DNA of 36,048 bases from Paenibacillus sp. N3.4 (GCF_008017805.1 NZ_VRTT01000074.1:1-36048), one strand, 5' to 3'. Shown: positions 23,052-32,419, counted from the stretch's first letter. Translations and numbers: made by a program. Notes: a model not told the origin generated them from the sequence alone.

Positions 23052-24566
23052 TTATTCCACAACCAAGCGTAAGTTCCGTTCTGCCTCTTTGATCCGATCT
23101 AGGTTTTTACGATTATTAAGGAGCAAGGACTGCAAGGTTGCTGTCAACTCTTCCAACGTTGCAGAGGCTTCTTCGCTAATTGACGCTAAATTGTTCGTAG
23201 AGTCACTGATCGTGACAGAAGAATTGCTGATTCGATCCATCAGAGCGCTGTAGCTTGATGAAAGCTCTTTTAGCGTGGCAACAGCATCTGTAATAGATTC
23301 GAAAGCATGCTTAGTTTGTCCTGTAATTTCATTGCTTTGCTGCATGCGAATACTTACTTGATCCATACGTGTGCGGGTTTGATTGGACAATGTCGTGAAT
23401 TCTTGCAACTGCTCCGAAATGCGAATGGCTGATTTCGTTGTCAGATCTGCAAGCTTGCGAATTTCATTAGCAACTACGGCAAACCCCTTGCCATGCTCGC
23501 CTGCTCGGGCAGCTTCAATACTGGCATTAAGTGAAAGAAGATTCGTCTGATTGGCAATGTCTTGAATCGTATCGCTGAACTGACTGGTTTCATTTAAGCG
23601 CTCAATCAGGGAAGCGGTGTCCTTGGAAACGGCTTCAATGTCTTGGTTGAATAAGGCGAATGTCTCCGATAGTTTTTCCATGCTTCCTTTCCCTTGGTCC
23701 GAGAGGGCAGCAGCTTCATTCGTTTGTCCAAGCAGCGTGTGAATCGAATTGGACATTTCTTTGATCAAGCCATTCATATGATGGACAGAATCGTTAATTG
23801 AAATGGTAGAATCCACTTGGTCCCCTGCGCCTGTAGCGATATCTTGGAAAGCATTATTCATTTCATCAAAGGAAGAACCATCATTCTCTCCGGATTGGGA
23901 GATTAACTGCAAATCAGTAGTCACGAGCGTTACTTGCTTTAAAGCCTTCTGCTTTTGTTCTTCTTGAAGGGCCATGAAGTGTTCCGCCTGGATTCTGGCC
24001 TCCGCCATACTTTTGTTCATGTGAGCGGACACTTTTAGCGCAGCAAACATCAGGACAGAAATAAGAATAAAATAAATCACATACGTGGGTGCAGCTTTGG
24101 GATCTAATTGAAGGGCATCTTTTTGCACAATAAGCATATAGAGAATAAGAAAGAGTCCCCACAAAGAACTAATGAGCCAAGGCAGCATTTTCATAAAGAT
24201 AAGGGCCATGATCATCAAATAATAAATGGAGAATATATTCGTGATATCTGGCTTATGGATCAGTTGAATCCCCGTGCTTATCCCGCTGGTAATAATGGCG
24301 AAATAGCATAAGTAATGAATAAGCTTTTTGGAAAAATGCAAATAGCCATAAATAAGCCAAATGCTGGTTTCAAAAATGAGTGTAAATTTGAGATCGTTGT
24401 CCATCTTTCCGGATAAAGCGAGAATACTCATGAAAATGAGCAGTACGGTGGCTGTGATAGCCATAAAGCCAACAAAGTTTCTGCGTCTTACATCTTGATC
24501 CTGCAGGGATAGCTGTGAATCGGTGCTCGCTGTCAGGCTTGTTTTTAGCATACTCAAAAATGCCAT
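23052..24566 (-). CDS. Methyl-accepting chemotaxis protein with a membrane-embedded sensor
   Basis: ATG 24566 lies eight bases after AAGGA; an ATG at 24575 abuts it with no spacing. The 504-aa product has six hydrophobic helices in residues ~35-195 with only short loops and no dCache or four-helix extracellular domain. It has no obvious HAMP domain. The cytoplasmic part carries the MCP signalling hairpin with its near-invariant tip (IQDIANQTNLLSLNASIEAARAGEHGKGFAVVANEIRKLAD). It would signal through CheA/CheW. A sensor built only from helices suggests detection of a membrane-soluble ligand, membrane energy state or redox, but this is inference. Confidence 0.92.
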   Translation of the reverse strand: MAFLSMLKTSLTASTDSQLSLQDQDVRRRNFVGFMAITATVLLIFMSILALSGKMDNDLKFTLIFETSIWLIYGYLHFSKKLIHYLCYFAIITSGISTGIQLIHKPDITNIFSIYYLMIMALIFMKMLPWLISSLWGLFLILYMLIVQKDALQLDPKAAPTYVIYFILISVLMFAALKVSAHMNKSMAEARIQAEHFMALQEEQKQKALKQVTLVTTDLQLISQSGENDGSSFDEMNNAFQDIATGAGDQVDSTISINDSVHHMNGLIKEMSNSIHTLLGQTNEAAALSDQGKGSMEKLSETFALFNQDIEAVSKDTASLIERLNETSQFSDTIQDIANQTNLLSLNASIEAARAGEHGKGFAVVANEIRKLADLTTKSAIRISEQLQEFTTLSNQTRTRMDQVSIRMQQSNEITGQTKHAFESITDAVATLKELSSSYSALMDRISNSSVTISDSTNNLASISEEASATLEELTATLQSLLLNNRKNLDRIKEAERNLRLVVE

Positions 24567-24738
24567 GGAAACCATCCTTTTTTGTCGAAAGTTGTTATGA
24601 AAGGGAATATCAACCTTTTCAACAACGGGGTTCTGAACTCCTTTTCAATTGATTCCAGGCAAGTGACATACTCTTGATCTATCTCCCATATACTCTATCA
24701 GCTAGTTAAATGATAGAACAAAGCGGAGGGATTAGCGG

Positions 24739-26187
24739 ATGCGCTCCAATGTACATCGTGCAATCAACAGGCAGAAAAGCATTCAAATGATGATGGCAAT
24801 CCTAGGACTAGTTTGTCTATTTTTCTCTCTGATCCCGGTCGTAGCGGCAGAGAGTGAAGGGAATTCAGTGACAGATGGCCAAGATTTGTATCAAAAGCTT
24901 AGATCAGGCAAGCGATTGCAGGTAGAGAAGAGCTATACCGTACCCGAACAGCCTACCGTTTACTTAACTTTTGATGATGGGCCGAGCAAGCTGACAAGCC
25001 AAGTACTGGATATCCTACAAAAAGAGGATGTAAAAGCGACGTTTTTCGCACTCGGCGAAGAAGCCAAAGCACATCCTACATTAATCAAGCGAATTGTAGA
25101 AGAGGGACATACCTTAGGCAATCATTCCTATAATCATGTGTACAAAGAGCTATATAGCGACTTCCAAACCTTCTGGGACCAAATCCAGAGTACGGAGGAG
25201 ATATTCGCATCGATAGCGGGTGTAAGACCACAATTGGTGCGTGCTCCGGGAGGTACATATACGAATTTCGATGCCTACTATTACTATCTGTTGGATCAGG
25301 CTGGTTATACGACCGTGGATTGGAACGTGGACAGCGGTGATTCCAAAAGGCAGAATGTGCCAGTGAATGAAATTGTGCAAACGGTCAAAAACACTCCGTT
25401 GGAACATGAAATGACGATTTTATTCCATGATGGAAGCGGGCATGCGTCTTCTGTAGAAGCGCTTCCGGAGATTATCCGTTATTACAAGAAGCTTGGTTAT
25501 GCCTTTGCGCCACTAACGACGGAGGTAAAGCCCAAACAATTCGCAGTAGGTAAGCCGAAATGGTCAAGAAATATGAGTTTATCCCATTTTCAAGAGTTAT
25601 TGAAACAAACTCAGCAGTATGCGACAGCGCATAGAGGAACTGGAGAGCAGCAAAGCGATTCCCTGCAGAATCTTGTGCAAATGAGCAGGGTAGCTCGAGA
25701 AGAGTCTGCTCGGATGCCCGCAGCGCCACCTCAAGTCCCGCTGCAGCTTCATATCAAAGGAGGTCTTGATTTTACGCTGGACGCATCGGAGTATCAATTG
25801 CACAAAGAGCGCATTGAGCTGCCTTTGCGTTTACTAGTTGAGAAGATGGGTGGGCATGTGAACTGGCAGCCCGAAACCAAAACAGCCGATGCACATTACG
25901 GTGTACATGATGTTGAATACGACTTATCTTCAAGGAGTATCAGACTTTATGTTTTAGGCCATAAAGTTGCTGCTTATTCACTAGCGGATATGGATTTACA
26001 ACAGGGGAATATTATAGTGCCCTTGCGGAAAACGATCGATTTATTTGGCGGTCGAATTACGGGGACCATCATGGAACCAGGCAGACGAGAGGTTTTTTTG
26101 GTGTTTAGTCAACTGTACCTACTCCAAGAAAATAACGGTCTTCTGAAAAACTCTCTACTGGCGATGAATGACTCATGTCTAAAATAG
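24739..26187 (+). CDS. Polysaccharide deacetylase (NodB family) with C-terminal stalk domain
   Basis: GGAGGG precedes ATG 24739. The 482-aa product has a signal/anchor at ~18-36. The NodB domain shows motif 1 TFDDGPS (~77-83, catalytic Asp pair), motif 2 HSYNH (metal His pair), motif 3 RAPGG, motif 4 DWNVDSGD and motif 5 ILFHDGSGH. It should remove N-acetyl groups from peptidoglycan or a related glycan outside the cell. Residues ~345-465 look like a copper-amine-oxidase N-terminal-type 'stalk' domain (IELPLRLLVEKMGGHVNWQP, NIIVPLRKTIDLFGG), common in Paenibacillus surface proteins and probably wall-associated. PdaA/PgdA-like roles are possible. Confidence 0.92.
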   Translation: MRSNVHRAINRQKSIQMMMAILGLVCLFFSLIPVVAAESEGNSVTDGQDLYQKLRSGKRLQVEKSYTVPEQPTVYLTFDDGPSKLTSQVLDILQKEDVKATFFALGEEAKAHPTLIKRIVEEGHTLGNHSYNHVYKELYSDFQTFWDQIQSTEEIFASIAGVRPQLVRAPGGTYTNFDAYYYYLLDQAGYTTVDWNVDSGDSKRQNVPVNEIVQTVKNTPLEHEMTILFHDGSGHASSVEALPEIIRYYKKLGYAFAPLTTEVKPKQFAVGKPKWSRNMSLSHFQELLKQTQQYATAHRGTGEQQSDSLQNLVQMSRVAREESARMPAAPPQVPLQLHIKGGLDFTLDASEYQLHKERIELPLRLLVEKMGGHVNWQPETKTADAHYGVHDVEYDLSSRSIRLYVLGHKVAAYSLADMDLQQGNIIVPLRKTIDLFGGRITGTIMEPGRREVFLVFSQLYLLQENNGLLKNSLLAMNDSCLK

Positions 26188-26239
26188 TAGAGGACTGGAA
26201 AAACTAGAAGCATACCCTGATGAAGGAGGCTTCTTGTTT

Positions 26240-27217
26240 ATGCAGTCGAAAACTCGAATCTTCGATCAGCCGCAGCCTCTCGTGGAACGGATGATCATGA
26301 ACGTTGAGAAAGTGATAGTTGGCAAGAGAGAATTAATAGAGAAAGCTTTTATAGCGATGCTAAGCGGCGGACATTTATTGCTGGAGGACGTTCCTGGCGT
26401 AGGTAAAACGATGCTAGTACGTGCTTTGGCCAGGACGATGGGTTGTGAGTTTAAGAGAATTCAATGTACGCCAGATTTATTACCGTCCGATGTGACGGGT
26501 GTTTCGGTTTATAATGCCAAGACGGGCGATTTTGAATTCCGGCCTGGCCCCCTAATGACGCCTATTGTATTGGCGGATGAATGCAACCGCACATCACCGA
26601 AGACGCAGTCTGCTTTTCTGGAGGCGATGGAGGAGAAGCGGGTTACCATAGACGGAGTCAGTTATGAGCTTCCTAAACCATTTGTTTTGTTAGCTACGCA
26701 AAATCCGGTTGATTTCGAAGGGACGTATGCGCTGCCTGAAGCTCAAATGGATCGTTTTATGATGAGGCTGTCCCTTGGCTATCCCACAGCAGAGCAAGAA
26801 ATACTGATGCTGGATCGACTTCAGGATCGTCAACCGATGGATCACTTGAAACCGGTCATTGTTCAGGATGAATTTCTTGAATTGCAAAGGGAAGCAACGA
26901 AGATTCATGTAGATGCGACATTAAAAGAATTCATTGTTCGTGTGGCCTTGGCAACGAGACAGCATCCTGATTTGCACTTAGGCGTAAGTCCAAGGGCTTC
27001 TTACGCACTTATGCGTGCAGCGCAATCATCCGCTTACATGAAGGGAAGAAGCTTTGTTATCCCGGATGATATCAAGGATTTGGTTCTTCCAGTCTGGACA
27101 CATCGACTTATACTCACATCCGAAGCGCGGATGACGGGGAAATCGGCGGAATCCATTCTGTCGGGGCTGCTTGCTTCACAGCAAATGCCTGTTCTTCGTT
27201 ACGTTTCAGCGAAGTAG
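26240..27217 (+). CDS. MoxR-family AAA+ ATPase
   Basis: ATG 26240 lies ten bases after AAGGAGG; a TTG at 26234 is too close. The 325-aa product has Walker A GVGKTMLV (~52), Walker B IVLADECNRTSPKTQ (~110), sensor 1 LLATQNPVDFEGTYALPEAQMDRF and a C-terminal lid with GVSPRASYALMRAAQ. MoxR ATPases act as chaperones for co-encoded proteins, usually with DUF58 and transglutaminase partners, exactly as here. It is the first gene of that three-part operon. Confidence 0.95.
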   Translation: MQSKTRIFDQPQPLVERMIMNVEKVIVGKRELIEKAFIAMLSGGHLLLEDVPGVGKTMLVRALARTMGCEFKRIQCTPDLLPSDVTGVSVYNAKTGDFEFRPGPLMTPIVLADECNRTSPKTQSAFLEAMEEKRVTIDGVSYELPKPFVLLATQNPVDFEGTYALPEAQMDRFMMRLSLGYPTAEQEILMLDRLQDRQPMDHLKPVIVQDEFLELQREATKIHVDATLKEFIVRVALATRQHPDLHLGVSPRASYALMRAAQSSAYMKGRSFVIPDDIKDLVLPVWTHRLILTSEARMTGKSAESILSGLLASQQMPVLRYVSAK

Positions 27218-27231
27218 GGGGGCGGATTCCT

Positions 27232-28218
27232 ATGAAAAGTTGGGGGAAGACGCTGCTGCTGGCCGTTGGTTGTGTGGTATCTATGGGAGTTGCTTATTCA
27301 CAAGGTGGCGTGGCAGCTTGGTATCTCGTCGATTGTTTGGTTTTCATCTGGTTGCAAGCCGGATTCTTTTATCTATTTGCTTTGAGGGGACTGTCTGTCC
27401 ATCGTTTATTGTCAGATGAGGTTTGCGTATCGGGAGAGGAAGTTAACATCAAACTAGAGATTGCGCATCGTTCCTGGATACCCCTGCCGTGGATGGTCGT
27501 TAAGGAAACATGGATACATGAGGGAAGCGGCAGGAAGTTGATTTACAGTAAGCTGCTTTTCCCGTGGTTTCGTTCAACCTGTGAGCTGTCTTATAAAATA
27601 ACATACTTAACACGTGGCGTTTATCGCTTCGCAGGCATTGAAATTGTTACAGGAGATTTATTTGGTTTTGCGATCCGCAAAGCGTTCCGTGACGCTATTC
27701 ATCGATGTATCGTATATCCGAGGCCCGATTCCTTGAATCGCGCAGTAATGACGTTTCAATCTGATGAAGGTCACAGGGCGGTTGTAAGTAGTCGTAAGTC
27801 AGAAACGCAGATGGTTAGCGGTATCCGTGATTATGTTAGCGGTGATCCCTACCAACGCATTCATTGGAAATCGACAGCTAGGCTGAGCCGGCTGATGACG
27901 AAGGAACCGGAGCAAGCATCCGCCGCGAAGCAGATGCTGCTGCTCGATGCGGCGCCTAATGCCGGTTTAGCCGAAGCGGCATGGCCGCTGCTGGAGAAGG
28001 GCGTCGCTATCGCCGCCGGCTTCTTCAAAGCGGCGGCAAGCGGGCACCAGAGCTGCGGCTTCGCCTGCAGCTCTGGCCCTAGGCGAATCGCGCCGACGAT
28101 TCGCCCTGATCTGACGCTCGCGTATGAAGTGCTCGCGAGCGTAGGCGGCAAGCCCGCCTTGTCTTTCCCTGACCTCGTCAGGAAAGAAGCGGCGGCCTTG
28201 CCGCGGATACGTCGATGA
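27232..28218 (+). CDS. DUF58 protein, N-terminal and central part
   Basis: The start at 27232 follows GGGGGGCGGATTCCT, a GGGGGG-type ribosome site, 14 bases after the moxR stop. The 328-aa product has two N-terminal helices (TLLLAVGCVVSMGVAY, AAWYLVDCLVFIWLQAGFFYLFAL), a beta-rich middle (EVNIKLEIAHRSWIPLPWMVV) and the DUF58 signature GIRDYVSGDPYQRIHWKSTAR. It ends at LPRIRR, before the usual C-terminal strand-helix unit. That unit is found at once in another frame (28215-28445), so the gene is split. GC content climbs to about two thirds in the last ~330 bases. Confidence 0.88.
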   Translation: MKSWGKTLLLAVGCVVSMGVAYSQGGVAAWYLVDCLVFIWLQAGFFYLFALRGLSVHRLLSDEVCVSGEEVNIKLEIAHRSWIPLPWMVVKETWIHEGSGRKLIYSKLLFPWFRSTCELSYKITYLTRGVYRFAGIEIVTGDLFGFAIRKAFRDAIHRCIVYPRPDSLNRAVMTFQSDEGHRAVVSSRKSETQMVSGIRDYVSGDPYQRIHWKSTARLSRLMTKEPEQASAAKQMLLLDAAPNAGLAEAAWPLLEKGVAIAAGFFKAAASGHQSCGFACSSGPRRIAPTIRPDLTLAYEVLASVGGKPALSFPDLVRKEAAALPRIRR

Positions 28219-28445
28219 TGTGCATCACATCGACGCTGGACACAGCCCTGCTGCGCGCGATCGCAGAAGCGCGCAGCAGGCGAAGATCCGTGCACGTCAT
28301 TTACGTGCACGGGCGGCCCTCCCTCTCGGTGTTGGACCGAGAGGGGGCTTCTCAGCTGCAGGCCGCAGGCTGCAGCTTCACGGAAGTGCCGCACCCGCGC
28401 AGCGAGTGGCCGAAGCAAGGAGGTGTCGCGGATGCAACCGCTTGA
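28215..28445 (+). CDS. DUF58 C-terminal part in a shifted frame (ATGA overlap)
   Basis: ATG 28215 overlaps the TGA of the previous frame (ATGA). The 76-aa product reads ITSTLDTALLRAIAEARSRR, RSVHVIYVHG and GASQLQAAGCSFTEV. That is the usual last strand-helix-strand unit of DUF58/vWA-like proteins (a 'tS..d..ll.al..l..rg..v.vv' pattern). Added to the preceding 328 residues it gives ~400 aa, the normal family length. It is therefore either the product of a -1 frame change that split one gene, or a separately translated, coupled fragment. Its end overlaps the start of the transglutaminase gene by 14 bases. Confidence 0.7.
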   Translation: MMCITSTLDTALLRAIAEARSRRRSVHVIYVHGRPSLSVLDREGASQLQAAGCSFTEVPHPRSEWPKQGGVADATA

Positions 28446-30738
28446 GTCGCAACGCACCCAGTATCCGGTATCACCTTCTGCCCACTTGCGCAGCGCGGAG
28501 CACGCAGCTGCTCACGCAGCGAAGACGCAGTCCTTGCGTCCTGCACCAGAAACCTATTTCCGAGATCTCATCATCTCGCTGCTGCTCTTCTTGTTGGTCT
28601 CCGAATGGATTCGGCCCTTGGCGTGGTTGGCAGATGATACGATCCAAGTCGGTCCTTTCCTTTTTGTGTTCGCCATTTCTATCGCCATCGATGGCTTTAA
28701 AGTCCCTTCTGGATGGGGTTGGACAGCCAAGGGCCTGATGATTGTGCTCTTCATTGGAATTATGTTCGATCGAGCGGGATTTGCCACCGGTGGATGGATC
28801 ATAGATTTGATCCAAGTGCTATATGGTGATGTCATTCATTTATGCCAAGCCCATTTCGATCTCGTCAGCGGTCAAATGCGTACGTTGTTATTTCTGCTCG
28901 GCTGGACACTGCTGATCGCCGTGGTGCAAGCGCTTATGCTGCAAAGACAGCATAGTCTCTTGTTTGTGGCGGCTACACTTACCTATTTGGTCTGTTTGCA
29001 GTTGCTGCTTGGCATCGACACCATTCAAGGGGTTATGCGTACTTTAGGATATGGGCTATTTTTGTTGTCTCTCCTCCATTTATCGCGCATTCAACACAGG
29101 TATGGTTTCACTACGGTGCGTCCAGACAGATCCATACAGTGGATCCTAATTAGCGTTGTTGTTGTGGGTATGCTGGCAGGCTTAGGATGGTATTCGGCGA
29201 AACAAACAGCCTCTTCTCCGATGATGAAGCCGGTCAGTTGGGGCTACTTATCTGATCGCCTGTTTGAGCTTTATCATGATGAGCAAGCGGATCATGCATC
29301 TGCAGCCAAGTCAGGATATGGTTCGGACGACTCCTCCTTAGGAGGTCCGCTGCAAGTCGACAGTACACCTGTATTCACGGCGAAATCAACTGAACTAACG
29401 TATTGGCGCGGGGAATCCAAAAATTTCTATGATGGCAAAGGATGGACATCAACGGAGCAAACCGCAGACGCTTTTGTCCCTTCAAGTCCGCCAATGAAAG
29501 GGCCATCCATCACGCAGGAAATTCTGTGGAGTGACAAGTCCCCAAATAAACAATTGTTTATGGGCGGCAATCTTCTTCATGTAGATATACTTTTGACAGA
29601 AAAAGGGAAGCCTATTGAATCGGAGCTTTTGATTACCTCTCCTATGACTGGAAAAGTAAGCTTACCCGAGATCATGGATCCGTTATCTTATTACAAAATA
29701 GTGGTTCAACCTGTCCGTGAAGATCCTGTTTTACTCCGTTCGGACCTAAGCGAATATCCGGCAGATATTAGAGGAGATTACCTCCAGCTTCCCGCTGCTT
29801 TGCCGCGGGCTGTGCGAGGACTCGCGGAGCAGGTCACGGCCGGAAGCGAGACACCCTATGACAAAGCAGTAGCTGTCGAGCAGTATTTGCGAAATACATA
29901 TACCTATAGTTTGGAAAAGCCAACTCATCCTAGCCGTAGTGAGGATTTCGTAAGTCATTTCCTGCTTGTGGACAAGGCTGGCTATTGTAATCATTTTTCT
30001 ACCGCGATGGTCGTTATGCTTCGTTCTGTCGGAGTACCAGCTCGGTGGGTGAAGGGATTCGCCCAGGGAACACCGCAAACTACCGACGAAGAGGGACTTA
30101 AAGAAGTCACCGTTCGCAATCAAGATGCGCACTCGTGGGTAGAGGTCTATTTCCCTTCTGTTGGCTGGGTGTCATTCGAGCCTACGCCAGGATTTTCTAA
30201 TCTTGGATTGGACCATGCGGAAGCGAGTTTAACAACAGCAGAGATGGCGAAATCTGCCATGACCGCCTCTTTAGCGGCGATTCCTGCCGTAAAAAATGCA
30301 GGATTCGATCCTCTTGAATGGCTGCAAACAATAATGCAAACAATCAACGATAGGCTAATCCCACTTAGACAGACTTTGATCATTGGGGCCGGGTGCTGCC
30401 TCTTCTGCACAGGATTGATCCTAGTATTAAGGCAAAAAGGAGTTCTACACCTTCTATATATGCCACTACATCAAAGACTAGCAGTTCAAGCAAACCCGAT
30501 GGCTATGTTCATGGATCGTTTATGGTTGCAGCTTTTTCGTAAATACGGTGCCAAACCCGCTCATCAGACAGTGCGTGATTACGTAACAGCGTTACGATTC
30601 CATTCCCATGCGCAGAAGCAGGCGCTGCTTGAATTCGCCATCATCTACGAAAGTGTACGGTACGACGCGCCGAATCAATCGAGCTTCACAAAAAGGGAAA
30701 TTATAGCTCTATGGAAGGCCATTCTGTCGAAGCCGTGA
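28432..30738 (+). CDS. Membrane transglutaminase-like protein (TgpA type, DUF4129 tail)
   Basis: AAGGAGG lies eight bases before ATG 28432; a GTG at 28423 is an alternative. The 768-aa product has ~6 N-terminal helices (residues ~45-250) and an outer segment with YWRGESKNFYDGKGW. The transglutaminase core carries the catalytic Cys in GYCNHFSTAMVVMLRSVGVPARWVKGF (~519) and His in DAHSWVEVYFPSVGW (~567). The third acid appears as Glu in FEPTPGF (~582), usual for this subfamily. A further helix (TLIIGAGCCLFCTGLILVL) and a DUF4129-like cytoplasmic tail follow. It works with the MoxR and DUF58 products; the substrate is unknown. After it, CCGC-N9-GCGG at ~30748 is only a weak hairpin. Confidence 0.93.
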   Translation: MQPLESQRTQYPVSPSAHLRSAEHAAAHAAKTQSLRPAPETYFRDLIISLLLFLLVSEWIRPLAWLADDTIQVGPFLFVFAISIAIDGFKVPSGWGWTAKGLMIVLFIGIMFDRAGFATGGWIIDLIQVLYGDVIHLCQAHFDLVSGQMRTLLFLLGWTLLIAVVQALMLQRQHSLLFVAATLTYLVCLQLLLGIDTIQGVMRTLGYGLFLLSLLHLSRIQHRYGFTTVRPDRSIQWILISVVVVGMLAGLGWYSAKQTASSPMMKPVSWGYLSDRLFELYHDEQADHASAAKSGYGSDDSSLGGPLQVDSTPVFTAKSTELTYWRGESKNFYDGKGWTSTEQTADAFVPSSPPMKGPSITQEILWSDKSPNKQLFMGGNLLHVDILLTEKGKPIESELLITSPMTGKVSLPEIMDPLSYYKIVVQPVREDPVLLRSDLSEYPADIRGDYLQLPAALPRAVRGLAEQVTAGSETPYDKAVAVEQYLRNTYTYSLEKPTHPSRSEDFVSHFLLVDKAGYCNHFSTAMVVMLRSVGVPARWVKGFAQGTPQTTDEEGLKEVTVRNQDAHSWVEVYFPSVGWVSFEPTPGFSNLGLDHAEASLTTAEMAKSAMTASLAAIPAVKNAGFDPLEWLQTIMQTINDRLIPLRQTLIIGAGCCLFCTGLILVLRQKGVLHLLYMPLHQRLAVQANPMAMFMDRLWLQLFRKYGAKPAHQTVRDYVTALRFHSHAQKQALLEFAIIYESVRYDAPNQSSFTKREIIALWKAILSKP

Positions 30739-30788
30739 AGTTGATTCCGCTTTCTTTTTGCGGAGCCCAAAGCTTTTAACCAAACCCC

Positions 30789-30828
30789 TTTACATCTTAG
30801 GTGCCTAATGTTTAAAATTAGTACCTAT
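30789..30828 (+). promoter_or_regulatory. guaA promoter with two palindromic boxes
   Basis: TTTACA (30789-30794), 18-base spacer, TAAAAT (30813-30818) form a good SigA promoter. TTAGGTGCCTAA (30797-30808, a perfect palindrome apart from its central TG) lies between -35 and -10. ATTAGTACCTAT (30817-30828, imperfect) follows at a 20-base centre-to-centre distance, two helical turns. The pair could be the operator of an unidentified dimeric repressor. It does not match the PurR box. Confidence 0.55.
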
Positions 30829-30880
30829 GTATAGTGATAAGCGGACAAGCATTATTGCTATGAAACTAGGAGGTCGGCAC

Positions 30881-32419
30881 ATGAGTAAACCAAGTGAAAT
30901 GATTGTTGTTTTAGATTTTGGCGGACAATATAACCAATTAATTGCAAGACGAATTCGCGATTTGGGTGTTTACAGCGAGTTGCTGCCTTTCAATACGACT
31001 GTTGATAAAATTCGTGCCCTCAATCCGAAGGGGATTGTATTCTCTGGCGGACCGTCGAGCGTTTATGGCGAGGGAGCTCCTGCTGTCGATGCTGGAATCT
31101 TCGATCTAGGTATTCCTATCTTGGGCATTTGTTACGGCATGCAGCTCATTGCCCATCAGTTGAGTGGTAAAGTAGAACGCGCGCATACACGCGAATATGG
31201 GAAAGCGGACCTGGAATTTACGAATGAAAGCCCGTTGGTGAAAGGTCTTGCAGCTAAGCAAACCGTATGGATGAGCCACGGGGATCATGTTTCCGAGCTT
31301 CCTGAGGGCTTTGTTGTCGAAGCAAGCACAGAATCTCTTCCTATTGCGGCGATGAGTAATCGCGCTCGCAACATTCATGCCGTACAATTTCATCCGGAAG
31401 TACGCCACTCTGTTCAAGGGAATGAGATGATCCATAACTTTATTTACGAAGTTTGCGGTTGTCATGGCGATTGGACGATGTCCTCCTTTGTTGAAGATAT
31501 GATTAAAGAGCTGCGTCAAGAAGTTGGCGACAAGAAAGTGCTTTGCGCGCTTAGCGGCGGGGTAGATTCCTCCGTTGTTGCGATTTTGCTTCACAAAGCG
31601 ATTGGGGCACAACTGACTTGTATGTTTATTGATCATGGTTTGCTGCGCCAAGGTGAAGCCGAAAGCGTCATGGAAACCTTTGTCGGTAAATTTGATATGA
31701 AAGTGGTCAAAATTGATGCGCGTGATCGTTTCCTTGGCAAATTAGCGGGTGTTGACGATCCGGAGCAAAAACGTAAAATCATCGGCACCGAATTTATCCG
31801 TGTGTTCGAAGAAGAGTCCAGCCAATTCGATGACTTCACGTTCTTGGCACAAGGCACGCTGTATACAGACATCGTAGAAAGCGGTACTGCTACTGCGCAA
31901 ACGATCAAATCGCACCATAACGTAGGCGGACTGCCGAAAGACATGAAGTTCAAGCTTATCGAGCCTTTGAAAACTTTATTTAAAGATGAAGTGCGCAAAG
32001 TGGGCGAGGAGTGTGGACTGCCATCAGCCATCGTTTGGCGCCAACCTTTCCCAGGACCGGGGCTTGCTATCCGTGTTCTTGGCGAAGTAACCGAAGATAA
32101 GCTGAAAATTGTCCGTGAATCCGATGCTATCCTGCGCGACGAAATCGCTAAAGCAGGCCTAGATCGCGAGATCTGGCAGTACTTCACAGCACTTCCGGGC
32201 ATGAAAAGCGTAGGTGTTATGGGTGACGCGAGAACTTACTCCTATACCGTAGGTATCCGTGCTGTAACCTCCATTGACGGCATGACAGCAGACTGGGCGC
32301 GTATCCCTTGGGATGTGCTTGAGAAGATCTCCGTGCGTATCGTAAATGAGGTTGAGAACGTAAATCGTATCGTGTATGACATCACTTCGAAGCCGCCAGC
32401 TACAATTGAGTGGGAATAA
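30881..32419 (+). CDS. guaA: GMP synthase (glutamine-hydrolysing)
   Basis: It converts XMP to GMP using ATP and glutamine. The frame opens at 30827, but AGGAGG seven bases before ATG 30881 fixes the start. That gives 512 aa, against 513 in B. subtilis. The class I amidotransferase has GICYGMQ (nucleophile Cys) and AVQFHPEV (catalytic His). The ATP pyrophosphatase domain has the P-loop LSGGVDSSV. The dimerisation domain has the XMP-site segment WRQPFPGPGLAIR and ends in KPPATIEWE. The next gene is a riboswitch-controlled purine permease with its own promoter, so the pair is functionally linked but separately transcribed. Confidence 0.98.
   Translation: MSKPSEMIVVLDFGGQYNQLIARRIRDLGVYSELLPFNTTVDKIRALNPKGIVFSGGPSSVYGEGAPAVDAGIFDLGIPILGICYGMQLIAHQLSGKVERAHTREYGKADLEFTNESPLVKGLAAKQTVWMSHGDHVSELPEGFVVEASTESLPIAAMSNRARNIHAVQFHPEVRHSVQGNEMIHNFIYEVCGCHGDWTMSSFVEDMIKELRQEVGDKKVLCALSGGVDSSVVAILLHKAIGAQLTCMFIDHGLLRQGEAESVMETFVGKFDMKVVKIDARDRFLGKLAGVDDPEQKRKIIGTEFIRVFEEESSQFDDFTFLAQGTLYTDIVESGTATAQTIKSHHNVGGLPKDMKFKLIEPLKTLFKDEVRKVGEECGLPSAIVWRQPFPGPGLAIRVLGEVTEDKLKIVRESDAILRDEIAKAGLDREIWQYFTALPGMKSVGVMGDARTYSYTVGIRAVTSIDGMTADWARIPWDVLEKISVRIVNEVENVNRIVYDITSKPPATIEWE

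Noticed and set aside
27861..28457. 198-codon minus-strand frame over the DUF58 C-terminus
   Set aside because: Same cause: high GC leaves few stops on the opposite strand; Ala/Ser/Arg-rich with no recognisable domain.
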